A stretch of DNA of 64,000 bases, from the NCBI GenBank assembly GCA_049591295.1, contig JBAWEQ010000259.1:62001-126000 (forward strand), in the 5' to 3' direction. Below, in pieces: positions 48,057 to 56,827 of the stretch (position 1 is the stretch's first letter; every line of letters starts with the position of its first letter). A model generated the notes under the pieces. The model was not told the origin of the DNA and ran no database searches. It saw only the letters and a list, made by a program, of their open reading frames with translations. The DNA is from DTPS01 sp049591295 (GTDB lineage Bacteria; Acidobacteriota; UBA4820; DSQY01). The position numbers and the translations under genes were made by a program.

Positions 48057-49400
48057 ATGCGAATTCTCGTGGCGGGCATGGGGACCTCGGGCTATTGGGC
48101 GGCGCACCTGGCCCTGCGTCGCGGGCACGAAGTCTCCGCGTGCGACCAGCGGACCACCGCGGACCTCGCCCTCGACCTCTCGAAGCTCCTGGAGATGGGG
48201 CTGGTCTTCTACGGAGGCAGCGAGTCCCCCGGGCTTCTGGAGGGGATGGAGTGTCTGATCCTCTCGCCGGGAGTTCCTCGCAGGTCGGCGCTGGTGCGTT
48301 CCGCGCTGGAGAGGGGCATCCCCGTCATCGGTGAAATCGAGTGGGGCTTCCGCCACGCCAAGGGCCGCATCGCCGCGGTCACCGGGTCCAACGGGAAGAG
48401 CACGACCACCACGCTCCTCGGCGAGCTACTGGGCTCGCATTTCTCTGACGTACGAACGGGCGGGAACCTCGGGCGGGCCTTCTGCGAGATGGTGGAGGGG
48501 TCTACCGAGGAGACCTGGTTCGTGCTCGAGGTCTCCTCCTTCCAGCTCGAAAGCCTGGAGCGTTTCAAGGCGGACGTTGCCATCCTCCTCAACATCACGC
48601 CGGACCACCAGGACCGGTACGCCCGATTCGAAGACTACCAGGCCGCCAAGGCCCGGATATTTCAGAACCAGGGCCCCTCGGACTTTGCGGTTTACTCGAC
48701 CGTGGATCCGGCAGTGGCTGCCTTCGGCGCCGCTACCTCCTCCATGCACGTACCCTTCGCCACCGCCGGCGAACTGCCGGAGGGCGCCTTCGTCCGGGAG
48801 GGCCAGGCTCTCTGGTGCCGGGGCGGGGTCCAAGAGCTCCTCTTCCGCCTGAAGGATCTGCCGCTCCCCGGTGTGCACAACCTGGAAAACGCCCTGGCGG
48901 CCTGCCTCGCGGCGCGCTGCGCCGGCGTGCCGGAGGGTGCGCTCGCCGCGCCCCTCAGCAGGTTCACGGGGCTGCCCCACCGGCTCGAACGGGTCGGGGA
49001 GGTGCGCGGTGCGGCGGTCTTCAACGACTCCAAGGCCACCAACACGGACGCCGTGCTCAAGGCCCTCACGGCCTTCCGCTCGGGTGTGATCCTCCTGCTC
49101 GGCGGGAAGGACAAGGGGGCCGACTGGGCGAGCCTGGTTCCCGAGGCGCAGAGGTGCTGCAGGGCCGTGATCGCCTTCGGCGCCGCGCGCGACAAGGTGG
49201 TTCAGGCGTTCCGGGGGACGGCGTTGCCCGTGGAGAGCTACGCCACCCTTCGCGAGGCCACGCCGGCGGCCCTGGCCATGGCCTCACCGGGCGACAGCGT
49301 CGTGCTCTCCCCGGCCTGTGCCTCCTTCGACGAGTTCCGCAACTTCGAGGACAGAGGCGAGCAGTTCAGGGCCTGGGTCCGGGAGGCCATGACGCCATGA
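48057..49400 (+). CDS. murD: UDP-MurNAc-L-Ala:D-Glu ligase MurD
   Basis: A 447-residue Mur ligase adding D-glutamate. MRILVAGMGTSGYWAAHLA opens the UDP-binding domain; ATP loop is VTGSNGKSTTTTLLGELL; VFNDSKATNTDAVLKAL and VLLSPACASFDEF are typical MurD. The N-terminal domain is a little short, so the fit to the family is good but not perfect. It ends in ATGA overlap with ftsW. Confidence 0.96.
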   Translation: MRILVAGMGTSGYWAAHLALRRGHEVSACDQRTTADLALDLSKLLEMGLVFYGGSESPGLLEGMECLILSPGVPRRSALVRSALERGIPVIGEIEWGFRHAKGRIAAVTGSNGKSTTTTLLGELLGSHFSDVRTGGNLGRAFCEMVEGSTEETWFVLEVSSFQLESLERFKADVAILLNITPDHQDRYARFEDYQAAKARIFQNQGPSDFAVYSTVDPAVAAFGAATSSMHVPFATAGELPEGAFVREGQALWCRGGVQELLFRLKDLPLPGVHNLENALAACLAARCAGVPEGALAAPLSRFTGLPHRLERVGEVRGAAVFNDSKATNTDAVLKALTAFRSGVILLLGGKDKGADWASLVPEAQRCCRAVIAFGAARDKVVQAFRGTALPVESYATLREATPAALAMASPGDSVVLSPACASFDEFRNFEDRGEQFRAWVREAMTP

Positions 49401-50485
49401 GCCGCCTCCTGCGCTTCGACCGACCGCTGCTGGTCATCACCTTCGGGCTCCTGGCCATGGGCCTCGTGATGATCTATTCGAGCTCGGCCGTGCTGGCCCT
49501 GACGCGGAAGGGGAACCCCAACTATTTCTTCTACCGGGAGTGCATCTGGGCGGCCATCGCCCTGGTGGCCATGATGCTCATGCTGCGGGTGCCCTACACC
49601 TTCTGGAAGGAGCGCAAGGTCATCCTCTCCATCCTCGGGCTGGAAATCCTGATGCTCCTTCTCGCCCTCGTGAGCCCGGCCATCAACGGCTCCCATCGCT
49701 GGATCAAGGTCGGCCCCATCACCGTCCAACCCTCGGAGACCGCCAAGCTCGTCATGGTCCTGTTCGTCGCCTACATGCTGGAGAAGCGCGTCCGGGAGGG
49801 AAAGGAGTGGGGCCAGGTCCTGCTTCCCCTGGGCCTCTACTTCGGCTTTGCCGCCGCCCTCATCCTCATCCAGCCCGACTTGGGCACCGTGGTGGTGCTC
49901 GGCGTCATCCTGGGCTCCGTGCTGCTCATCGCCGGGCTCCCCTGGAAATGGCTCGGGGCACTGGGCGCCGTGGGTCTCCTGGCCTTCCTGGTCCTCGCCT
50001 TCTCGAGCCCCTACCGCATGCAGAGGCTCATGACCTTCATGAACCCGGGCTCCGATCCCCAGCACACGGGATTCCAGGCCCAACAGTCCCTCATCGCCGC
50101 GGGCAGCGGAGGCCTGATAGGAAAGTGGATGGGAGGCAGCAGCCAGAAGCTGCTCTTTCTGCCAGAACCCCACACCGATTTCATCTACTCCATGATCGGC
50201 GAGGAGCTCGGCTTTCTCGGCAGCGTGGCGGTGCTCCTCGGTTTCCTCTTCTTCGGCTACCGGGGCCTTCGCGCCATGCGCTCGGCCCCCGACACCTTCG
50301 GAGCCTTCCTGGCCATGGGCATCGTGGCCTGGGTGGTGCTCCAGGCGATCATCCACATGATGGTGACCCTGACCCTCCTGCCCACCAAGGGACTCCCGTT
50401 GCCGCTCCTCAGCTACGGGGGCTCGAACCTGGTGGTGACCATGGCGGGGGTCGGGATTCTTCTGAACGTGAGCCAGTACGAGTAG
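49397..50485 (+). CDS. ftsW: Septal peptidoglycan polymerase FtsW
   Basis: A 362-residue SEDS glycosyltransferase with about ten helices. Markers are DRPLLVITFGLLAMGLVMIYSS, GSHRWIKVGPITVQPSE and PLLSYGGSNLV near the end. It polymerises lipid II with ftsI at the septum. The start overlaps murD; MurG follows after 54 bases, a gap without a clear promoter. Confidence 0.96.
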   Translation: MSRLLRFDRPLLVITFGLLAMGLVMIYSSSAVLALTRKGNPNYFFYRECIWAAIALVAMMLMLRVPYTFWKERKVILSILGLEILMLLLALVSPAINGSHRWIKVGPITVQPSETAKLVMVLFVAYMLEKRVREGKEWGQVLLPLGLYFGFAAALILIQPDLGTVVVLGVILGSVLLIAGLPWKWLGALGAVGLLAFLVLAFSSPYRMQRLMTFMNPGSDPQHTGFQAQQSLIAAGSGGLIGKWMGGSSQKLLFLPEPHTDFIYSMIGEELGFLGSVAVLLGFLFFGYRGLRAMRSAPDTFGAFLAMGIVAWVVLQAIIHMMVTLTLLPTKGLPLPLLSYGGSNLVVTMAGVGILLNVSQYE

Positions 50486-50539
50486 GTCGTCGGGCACCGG
50501 GCCGATGCGGTCCGGAGTAGGAAGGGCGGACGGCATTTG

Positions 50540-51631
50540 ATGCAGGAAAAGGGAGAGTTCAGGATGATCGTGGCGGGAGGCGGGACCGGGGGACACTTCT
50601 TCCCGGGCCTGGCGGCGGCCCAGGCAGTCCTCAAGGAGGACCCGACCTCGAAGATCCTCTTCGTGGGAGGCCACCGGGGGATCGAGGCCTCGCTGGCGCC
50701 GCGGTATGGGTTTTCCTTCAAGGGACTGGCGGTCTACGGCTTCGCCGGCGTGAACATCCTCCGGCGGCTTCGCGCTCTGCTGGCCCTCCCCTTCGCCCTG
50801 GCCTCCAGCGTCTGGACCCTCCTGCGCTTCCGCCCCGAAGTGGTGCTTGGCGTCGGAGGCTACGCCTCCCTCCCCACGTCGCTGGCGGCGGGTCTGACGG
50901 GCGTCCCGCTGGTGCTGCTCGAACAGAACGTGAGTCCGGGCATGGCCAACCGCCTCCTGGGCCACCTGGCGGGGCGCGTCGTGACCGCCTTCCCGCAAAC
51001 GCTCGCGTCCTTCCGGGGCAAGGGCCTGTTCCTGGGCAATCCGGTTCGGGCGCAATTGGCCGAAGTGGGAGCCGAGAGGCCGCCCGCGAGACCCTTCCGC
51101 CTGCTCGTCTTCGGAGGGAGCCGCGGAGCGAGCGCCATCAACGCCGCCATGGTCCAGCTCCTGCCGGAACTCAAGGCCTTCCCCGGCGGCATCGAGATCG
51201 TCCACCAGACCGGCGCCGAGGACCTGGAGGAGGTGCGCGGCGCGTACGAGCGCTCCGGCCTTCCCGCCCGGGTGGAGCCCTTCCTCTTCGAGATGGAGAA
51301 GGAGTACGCCTGGTGCCACGCGGTGGTATGCCGGGCCGGCGCCACCACCCTCGCCGAACTGGCCACGGTGGGCCGTCCCGCTTTGCTGATCCCCTTCCCG
51401 CAGGCGGCCGGAGACCACCAGGCGATGAACGCCCAGGGGCTCGAAAGGATGGGCGGAGCTTTGTGCGTCCTCCAGCAGGATCTGGATTCCGCCTCCCTCA
51501 TGACCTCTCTGATCACCCTGGCCGACCCGGACGTCCGCAGGAGGATGGTGCAGGCGCTGGTCACCCTGGCGAGGCCGAACGCGGCGGGCGACATCGCGGA
51601 GCTCCTGCTCCGCCGTGGGAGGGAGCTGTGA
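50540..51631 (+). CDS. murG: UDP-GlcNAc:lipid I N-acetylglucosaminyltransferase MurG
   Basis: A 363-residue GT-28 enzyme that makes lipid II. GGGTGGHFFPGLAAAQ is the N-terminal phosphate loop and LVFGGSRGASAIN the interdomain motif; the UDP-GlcNAc site is VCRAGATTLAEL. The ATG at 50540 is chosen, but the start at 50564, right before MIVAGGGTGG, is possible. Its stop overlaps the GTG of murC. Confidence 0.96.
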   Translation: MQEKGEFRMIVAGGGTGGHFFPGLAAAQAVLKEDPTSKILFVGGHRGIEASLAPRYGFSFKGLAVYGFAGVNILRRLRALLALPFALASSVWTLLRFRPEVVLGVGGYASLPTSLAAGLTGVPLVLLEQNVSPGMANRLLGHLAGRVVTAFPQTLASFRGKGLFLGNPVRAQLAEVGAERPPARPFRLLVFGGSRGASAINAAMVQLLPELKAFPGGIEIVHQTGAEDLEEVRGAYERSGLPARVEPFLFEMEKEYAWCHAVVCRAGATTLAELATVGRPALLIPFPQAAGDHQAMNAQGLERMGGALCVLQQDLDSASLMTSLITLADPDVRRRMVQALVTLARPNAAGDIAELLLRRGREL

Positions 51632-53010
51632 AGTTCCTCGGGATCCAGCGGGTCCACTTCGTGGGAGTAGGGGGTATCGGCATGAGCGGCATCGCCGAAG
51701 TACTCCTCAATTTGGGGTTCACCGTGAGCGGCTCGGACCTAAAGGAGTCCCCAATCACCCGCCGGCTCGCCGCCCGGGGAGCCCGCATCGCCATCGGCCA
51801 CCGAGCCGAAAACCTCGGCGACGGCCAGGTTCTGGTCTACTCCTCCGCCGTCTCCCCCCTGAACCCGGAGATCGAGGAGGCTCGCCGGTTGGGCATCCCG
51901 GTCATCCCGAGGGCAGAGATGCTGGCCGAGCTCATGCGCATGAAGACCTCCGTGGCTGTCGCCGGCTCGCACGGCAAGACCACGGTGACGGCCATGGTCT
52001 CTCACCTCCTGCACGGCGCTGCCCTGGATCCGACGGTGGTGATCGGCGGCCGCCTCTCCACCCTGGACGCCTCCGCCCGTCTCGGCCGCAGCGACCTTCT
52101 CGTAGCCGAGGCGGACGAATCGGATCGCTCCTTCCTGCTCCTCTCCCCATCCCTCGCGGTGGTCACCAACATCGATTGGGAACACGTGGACTGCTACCCC
52201 GAGCTCTCCGACGTGGTGGATGCCTTCCTCCAGTTCGCCAACAGGGTGCCCTTCTACGGGGCCTGCATCCTCTGCAGCGACGACCCCAACGCCAGGGGGC
52301 TCCTGCCGCGCCTCAAGCGGCGCGCGGTGACCTACGGGATGCAACCCCCGGCCGACTTCCTGGCCGAGAGCGGGCCCTCCGAAGGAGGCGGGGAGACCTT
52401 CAGGCTGCGCGTCCGGGGGAGCGATCGGGGCCTCTTCTCGCTGCCCCAGGCCGGCCGGCACGTGGTCCTCGACGCCCTCGCCGCCCTGGCGGTCTGCGAC
52501 GAGCTGGAGGTGCCGATCGAGACCCAGAGGGAGCACCTCGCCACCTTCCCAGGCGCGGACCGCCGGTTCCAGTTCCGCGGAGAGGCCCGGGGAGTGAGGG
52601 TCTTCGACGATTACGGCCACCATCCCACGGAGATCCGGGCCACCTTCGAGGCGGCCCGGCGGACCGCCGGAGAGGGCCGCCTCGTGGTCCTCTTCCAGCC
52701 CCACCGCTACTCCAGGCTGGCGGCCCTCATCGCGGACTTCGCAACGGTCCTGTCGGAGGCCGATGTGGTGGTGGTGACCGAGGTCTACGCGGCAAGCGAG
52801 CCCCCCATCGCCGGGGTGACGGGAGCGGCCCTGGCTGCCCGCATGAAGGAACTGGGCCGGACCCAGGTCCACTTCTGTCCGGCGGTCGAGGACCTGCCCG
52901 AGTTCGTCCTCCCGCTGATCGGGCCCGGGGACCTGGTGCTCACCCTGGGCGCCGGGACCATCACGAACATCGGCGAACAGATCGTGGCGGGCATGGGGGG
53001 ACGGCCATGA
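51628..53010 (+). CDS. murC: UDP-MurNAc:L-alanine ligase MurC
   Basis: A 460-residue Mur ligase attaching L-Ala. Markers are VHFVGVGGIGMSGIAEVL, ATP loop VAGSHGKTTVTAM, and DDYGHHPTEI. Start is GTG at 51628 overlapping murG; an upstream in-frame stretch is a shadow. MurB often follows in other bacteria, but here ftsQ follows directly by ATGA overlap. Confidence 0.97.
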   Translation: MKFLGIQRVHFVGVGGIGMSGIAEVLLNLGFTVSGSDLKESPITRRLAARGARIAIGHRAENLGDGQVLVYSSAVSPLNPEIEEARRLGIPVIPRAEMLAELMRMKTSVAVAGSHGKTTVTAMVSHLLHGAALDPTVVIGGRLSTLDASARLGRSDLLVAEADESDRSFLLLSPSLAVVTNIDWEHVDCYPELSDVVDAFLQFANRVPFYGACILCSDDPNARGLLPRLKRRAVTYGMQPPADFLAESGPSEGGGETFRLRVRGSDRGLFSLPQAGRHVVLDALAALAVCDELEVPIETQREHLATFPGADRRFQFRGEARGVRVFDDYGHHPTEIRATFEAARRTAGEGRLVVLFQPHRYSRLAALIADFATVLSEADVVVVTEVYAASEPPIAGVTGAALAARMKELGRTQVHFCPAVEDLPEFVLPLIGPGDLVLTLGAGTITNIGEQIVAGMGGRP

Positions 53011-53852
53011 ACCGCCGCCTCCCCGCTCACCCCTCCCGGACCATGGCCAGGGACTGGGCCCCTCCGCCTCCGCCCCTTCGGAGCAAGGCGCGGAAGCGCT
53101 GGCTCAGGCGGATGGTCCGGCTGGTGCTGGTCACCGGAGCCATCGTCCTCACTTCGGCGCTCCTCGATACCTGCTGGAGCCTTCTCCATTCGGACCGGGC
53201 CTTCTCGGTCCAGCACATCGAGGTGGTCGGCTTGCGGCACCACCAGGCGGCCCCTCTCCTGGACGCCCTGAGGGACCTGCGCGGCCAGAACCTGCTCGAG
53301 CTCAAGCCCTCGGACGTCTCCGAACGGCTGAGCGCTTTCCCCTGGCTGAAGGGCTTCTTGTGCCGGAAGCACCTTCCCGACACCCTCATCGTGGAGGCCC
53401 AGGAGAGCGACGTGCTCTGCGCGGTTAACGCCAAGCAGGGCGTCTTCGAAATCAACGGCGAGGGGGCGTCCTGGCCGGCCATTCGCGGCGTGGCCGGCGT
53501 CTTCACGCTCTCCAACCTGGACCCCGGAGATCTGCAGGTCCAGGACCTCATCGCGCAGATGCTCCGGCTGGGCCTCGCGGGCCAGGTGACGGCCATCGCC
53601 TCCGCGGGCGCCGGGGGAGGGTACCTCCTCACCACCTCGGACCACTGGAAGCTCATCGTCTCCGGCAGCGATTTCCCGGACCAATGGCAGAGGTTCTTGG
53701 CCTCCAAGAATTGGGTCGCGGCCTACGAGCCGGACCGGCGGACCATGGACGTCCGCTGGGCGGACAAGGTGGTCCTGGGTCCGCCCGAAACCCCGGATGC
53801 CTCGCCTCCGGCCACCGCCGGCGACGACAAGGGAGGAACGCAGCATGGCTAA
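53007..53852 (+). CDS. ftsQ: Cell division protein FtsQ
   Basis: A 281-residue bitopic protein. A basic, Pro-rich cytoplasmic start is followed by a helix about 43-58, then a POTRA domain that begins FSVQHIEVVGLRHHQAAPLL, then the beta domain. It recruits FtsL, FtsB and FtsW to the septum. The C-terminal tail is Pro/Ala-rich. Identity rests on the POTRA domain and position between murC and ftsA. It overlaps ftsA by eight bases. Confidence 0.88.
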   Translation: MNRRLPAHPSRTMARDWAPPPPPLRSKARKRWLRRMVRLVLVTGAIVLTSALLDTCWSLLHSDRAFSVQHIEVVGLRHHQAAPLLDALRDLRGQNLLELKPSDVSERLSAFPWLKGFLCRKHLPDTLIVEAQESDVLCAVNAKQGVFEINGEGASWPAIRGVAGVFTLSNLDPGDLQVQDLIAQMLRLGLAGQVTAIASAGAGGGYLLTTSDHWKLIVSGSDFPDQWQRFLASKNWVAAYEPDRRTMDVRWADKVVLGPPETPDASPPATAGDDKGGTQHG

Positions 53853-55068
53853 GGAAGCGGGTCACGTGGTGGGTATTGACATCGGTACCTCCAAGGTGGC
53901 CACGGTCATCGGGAAGGCCCGGGAGGACGGCGCACTGGAGGTGACGGGCATCGGGAAGGCCGACGCCCGAGGCATGCGCCGCGGCATCGTGGCCAGCCTC
54001 GACGAGGTGGTGGCCTGCGTGAAGGCATCCGTGGAAGAGGCCGAGCTGATGGCCGGCTACTCCGTCGAGCGGGCCTACGTCGGCGTGGGAGGCTGCCACG
54101 TCCGCGGTTTCAACAGCCGGGGCGTGGTCGCGGTCACCAACCGGGACCGCGTCATCAACAAAGAGGACGTCCAGCGGGTGCTCGAGGGCTCCCGCACGAT
54201 CAGCTTCCCGGCGGACCAGCAGATCTTCCACACCTTTCCGCAGGAGTACCTCGTCGACGACCAGGACGGCATCAGCCAGCCCCTGGGCATGCCCGGTAGC
54301 CGGCTCGAAGCCAACGTCCACATCATCACGGGCTCCATCACGAGCCTGCAGAACCTCACGACGGTGGTGAACCGGTGCGGCATCGAGGTGGCCGAGCTCG
54401 TCCTCGGGCTCATGGCCGACTCCCAGGACGTGCTGACGGCCGACGAAAGGGAGATCGGCGTGGCCCTGGTGAACATCGGCCACGGTACCACGGGCATCGC
54501 GGTCTTCGAGAAGGGTGCCATCTGGCATACGCACGTCATCCCCATCGGCGGCGAACACTTCACCAACGACCTGGCGGTGGGGTTGAAGACGGGGATCATG
54601 GACGCGGAGATTCTCAAGAAAAAGTACGGCTGCGCCCTCACCAGCCTCATCCAGGAGGACGACATGGTGGAGGTGCCGGCGGTGGCGGGGAAGAAATCCA
54701 GCATGGTGCCCCGCTCCAGGCTGGCCGAGATCCTCCAGCCGAGGGCCGAGGAGCTGTTCCAGCTCCTCTTCGAGGAGATCCGGGGCGCCGGACTCGACAA
54801 GACGATCAACGCCGGACTCGTGCTCACCGGCGGAGGAGCCGGCCTGACGGGCCTCCCCGAGGTGGCGGAGGGCATCTTCGACCACCAGGTCCGGGTGGGC
54901 GAACCCATGGAGGTGGTGGGCCTGACCAATATCGTGGCCGCACCCATGTTTGCGACCTCGGTGGGGCTGGCACTCTACGGGGCGAAGCTGGAGGCGCGCG
55001 GCGGCGGTCCCCGGAAGAAGGGCGGGATGTTCAGAAAACTCTTGTCCCAGATCAAGGACATAGTCTGA
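53845..55068 (+). CDS. ftsA: Cell division protein FtsA
   Basis: A 407-residue actin-like ATPase that tethers FtsZ to the membrane. GIDIGTSKVATVIG is the first phosphate loop, IGHGTTGIAVFEKG the second, and LTGGGAGLTGLPEVAE the adenosine motif. The C-terminal FRKLLSQIKDIV is the amphipathic membrane-targeting helix. The ATG at 53845 follows GGGAGG; an earlier in-frame Met is not supported. FtsZ follows after 50 bases. Confidence 0.97.
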   Translation: MAKEAGHVVGIDIGTSKVATVIGKAREDGALEVTGIGKADARGMRRGIVASLDEVVACVKASVEEAELMAGYSVERAYVGVGGCHVRGFNSRGVVAVTNRDRVINKEDVQRVLEGSRTISFPADQQIFHTFPQEYLVDDQDGISQPLGMPGSRLEANVHIITGSITSLQNLTTVVNRCGIEVAELVLGLMADSQDVLTADEREIGVALVNIGHGTTGIAVFEKGAIWHTHVIPIGGEHFTNDLAVGLKTGIMDAEILKKKYGCALTSLIQEDDMVEVPAVAGKKSSMVPRSRLAEILQPRAEELFQLLFEEIRGAGLDKTINAGLVLTGGGAGLTGLPEVAEGIFDHQVRVGEPMEVVGLTNIVAAPMFATSVGLALYGAKLEARGGGPRKKGGMFRKLLSQIKDIV

Positions 55069-55118
55069 AACAGACGGCGGCGAAACGGAGGTCGACCCAC
55101 TCGGAAAGGGGGTTTGCG

Positions 55119-56372
55119 ATGGATCAGAACAACGGTCTGCGCTTCATCATGAGTGAGGATGAAGAATCGGCGGATGGCGCGAGGCGCGTGCGCGTCAAGG
55201 TGATCGGGGTGGGCGGCGCCGGGGGAAACGCCGTCAACCGCATGATCACCGCGGGGCTCACGGGGGTGGAGTTCATCGCCGTGAACACGGACAACCAGGA
55301 CCTGGAGAAGAGCTTGGCCCCCAAGAAGATCGCCATCGGCCAGAAGCTCACGCGGGGCCTGGGAACGGGCGGGAACCCCGAGCGCGGCGAGCAGGCCGCC
55401 ATCGAGGACACGGCCCTTCTCGTCGAGCACCTCCAGGGAGCGGACCTCGTCTTCATCGCGGCCGGCATGGGGGGCGGGACGGGAACGGGCGCGGCGCCCG
55501 TGGTGGCGCGCCTGGCCTCGGAGGCCGGCTCCCTCACGGTGGCCGTCGTCACGCGGCCCTTCTCCTGGGAAGGCAAGCGCCGCGAAACCAACGCCAGGCT
55601 GGGTCTCGACCAGCTCATGGAGGCGGCGGCCACGCTCATCGTCATTCCCAACGACAACCTCCTGCCCAACCTCCCCGAGGAGGTGACCATGGAGGAGGCC
55701 TTCACGACGGCGGACGACGTGCTGCGCCAGGGCGTACAGGGCATCTCGGACCTCATCACCCGTCCGGGCATCATCAACCTGGACTTCGAGGACGCCCGCA
55801 CGGTCCTCTCCGCGGGCGGCCGCGCCGTCATGGGGATGGGCTCTGCCATCGGCAAGGACAGGGCCCTCGTGGCCGCCGAGAAGGCCGCTCAGAATCCGCT
55901 GCTCGAAGACGCCTCCATCCTGGGCGCCAAGTCCATCCTGATCAACTTCACGGGCGACCGGCGCCTGGGACTGCGCGAGGTCAAGGAGGCCTGCGAATAC
56001 GTGCGGAGCAAGGCTCACGCGGACGTCAACGTGCTCTTCGGAACCAGCCTGGACGAGAAACTGGGCGAGGAGCTCCGCATCACGGTGGTGGCTGCTGCCT
56101 TCGACTCGGCCGAGGTGAAGCCCATGAAGCAGCGTATCCCGATGGCCGTCCCCGTGCCGGCGATGGCCGCGGCGGGGGCTTCAGAGGCCGCCTTCGGTTC
56201 GGTGCCGGGGGTGGATTCCGCTCTGCCCATGAGCGGACCGGGCCCCACGGGATACCTGCGGGGCGCCAAGGGCAAGGGCACCCCGCTCTTCGGACCGGGC
56301 GACGGAGCTTCGGGCGGGAAGGATTACGAGATCTACCAGACACCGCCCTTCCTGAGGAAGAGCCGGGACTAG
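55119..56372 (+). CDS. ftsZ: Cell division GTPase FtsZ
   Basis: A 417-residue tubulin-like GTPase. GTP motif GGGTGTG at 118-124, T7 catalytic loop NLDFED at 220-225, and the C-terminal peptide TPPFLRKS that binds FtsA. A linker of about 70 residues, Gly/Pro/Ala-rich, precedes it. AAGGGGG upstream of the ATG. It ends the dcw cluster; a palindrome at 56503 may terminate it. Confidence 0.98.
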   Translation: MDQNNGLRFIMSEDEESADGARRVRVKVIGVGGAGGNAVNRMITAGLTGVEFIAVNTDNQDLEKSLAPKKIAIGQKLTRGLGTGGNPERGEQAAIEDTALLVEHLQGADLVFIAAGMGGGTGTGAAPVVARLASEAGSLTVAVVTRPFSWEGKRRETNARLGLDQLMEAAATLIVIPNDNLLPNLPEEVTMEEAFTTADDVLRQGVQGISDLITRPGIINLDFEDARTVLSAGGRAVMGMGSAIGKDRALVAAEKAAQNPLLEDASILGAKSILINFTGDRRLGLREVKEACEYVRSKAHADVNVLFGTSLDEKLGEELRITVVAAAFDSAEVKPMKQRIPMAVPVPAMAAAGASEAAFGSVPGVDSALPMSGPGPTGYLRGAKGKGTPLFGPGDGASGGKDYEIYQTPPFLRKSRD

Positions 56373-56502
56373 GCCCTCCGCCTCCCGGGAAAGGCCCGCG
56401 GGACGGGGAAGCGCAGACCGCCCTTCCCGCGGAACCGTTTTCCCCCTTCCCAGCGCTCGGGGAGAACTCCCCCTTCTCCCCGGGCGGGATTCCCTCCTTT
56501 CA

Positions 56503-56526
56503 GCGGCCGCCCGATCGGGCGGCCGC
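56503..56526. terminator. Perfect 24-base palindrome after ftsZ
   Basis: GCGGCCGCCCGA followed by its exact reverse complement, with GTTTCT a few bases later. It could form a loop-poor stem and terminate ftsZ transcription, but a real T run is missing. Confidence 0.45.
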
Positions 56527-56631
56527 CGCCGTTTCTGGGACCGTGGCGAAGGATGCGTCGCGGAGGGTGGGGAAGCATTGCGGTGGAACCCCGTCGCGCC
56601 TCCCCTTCTACCCCTCTTCCCTTCCATCCGC

Positions 56632-56827
56632 TAGTGTGCTGTCCCAGAGATGGGCTTAGCAGTGAAGCAGGTGGAAGACAGCACACGGGGGGGAGCGGGG
56701 AGGAAACCTCCCCGCTCCTTCGGGGTAACAGCCCGCCGCAGGCGGGCGCCCTAGGGGCGGAGCCCCTTGGGATGTGTTGTGTCCCAGGAAGAAGCCATGG
56801 TCAATACAACACAGGGACACAACACTA
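56632..56827. mobile_element. REPIN/MITE-like element with terminal inverted repeats
   Basis: A 196-base block bounded by TAGTGTGCTGTCCC (56632-56645) and GGGACACAACACTA (56814-56827), matching as inverted repeats at 12 of 14 positions. Inside are GTGTGCTGTC/GACAGCACAC (56634/56677), the hairpin GGAGCGGGGAGG/CCTCCCCGCTCC with loop AAA (56692-56718), GCCCGCC/GGCGGGC (56731/56741), AGGGGC/GCCCCT (56753/56762) and GTGTTGTGTCCC/GGGACACAACAC (56774/56814). No open frame is present. Organisation resembles REP doublets moved by REP-associated transposases. Its right end supplies the stop codon of typA. No target duplication was seen. Confidence 0.65.
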
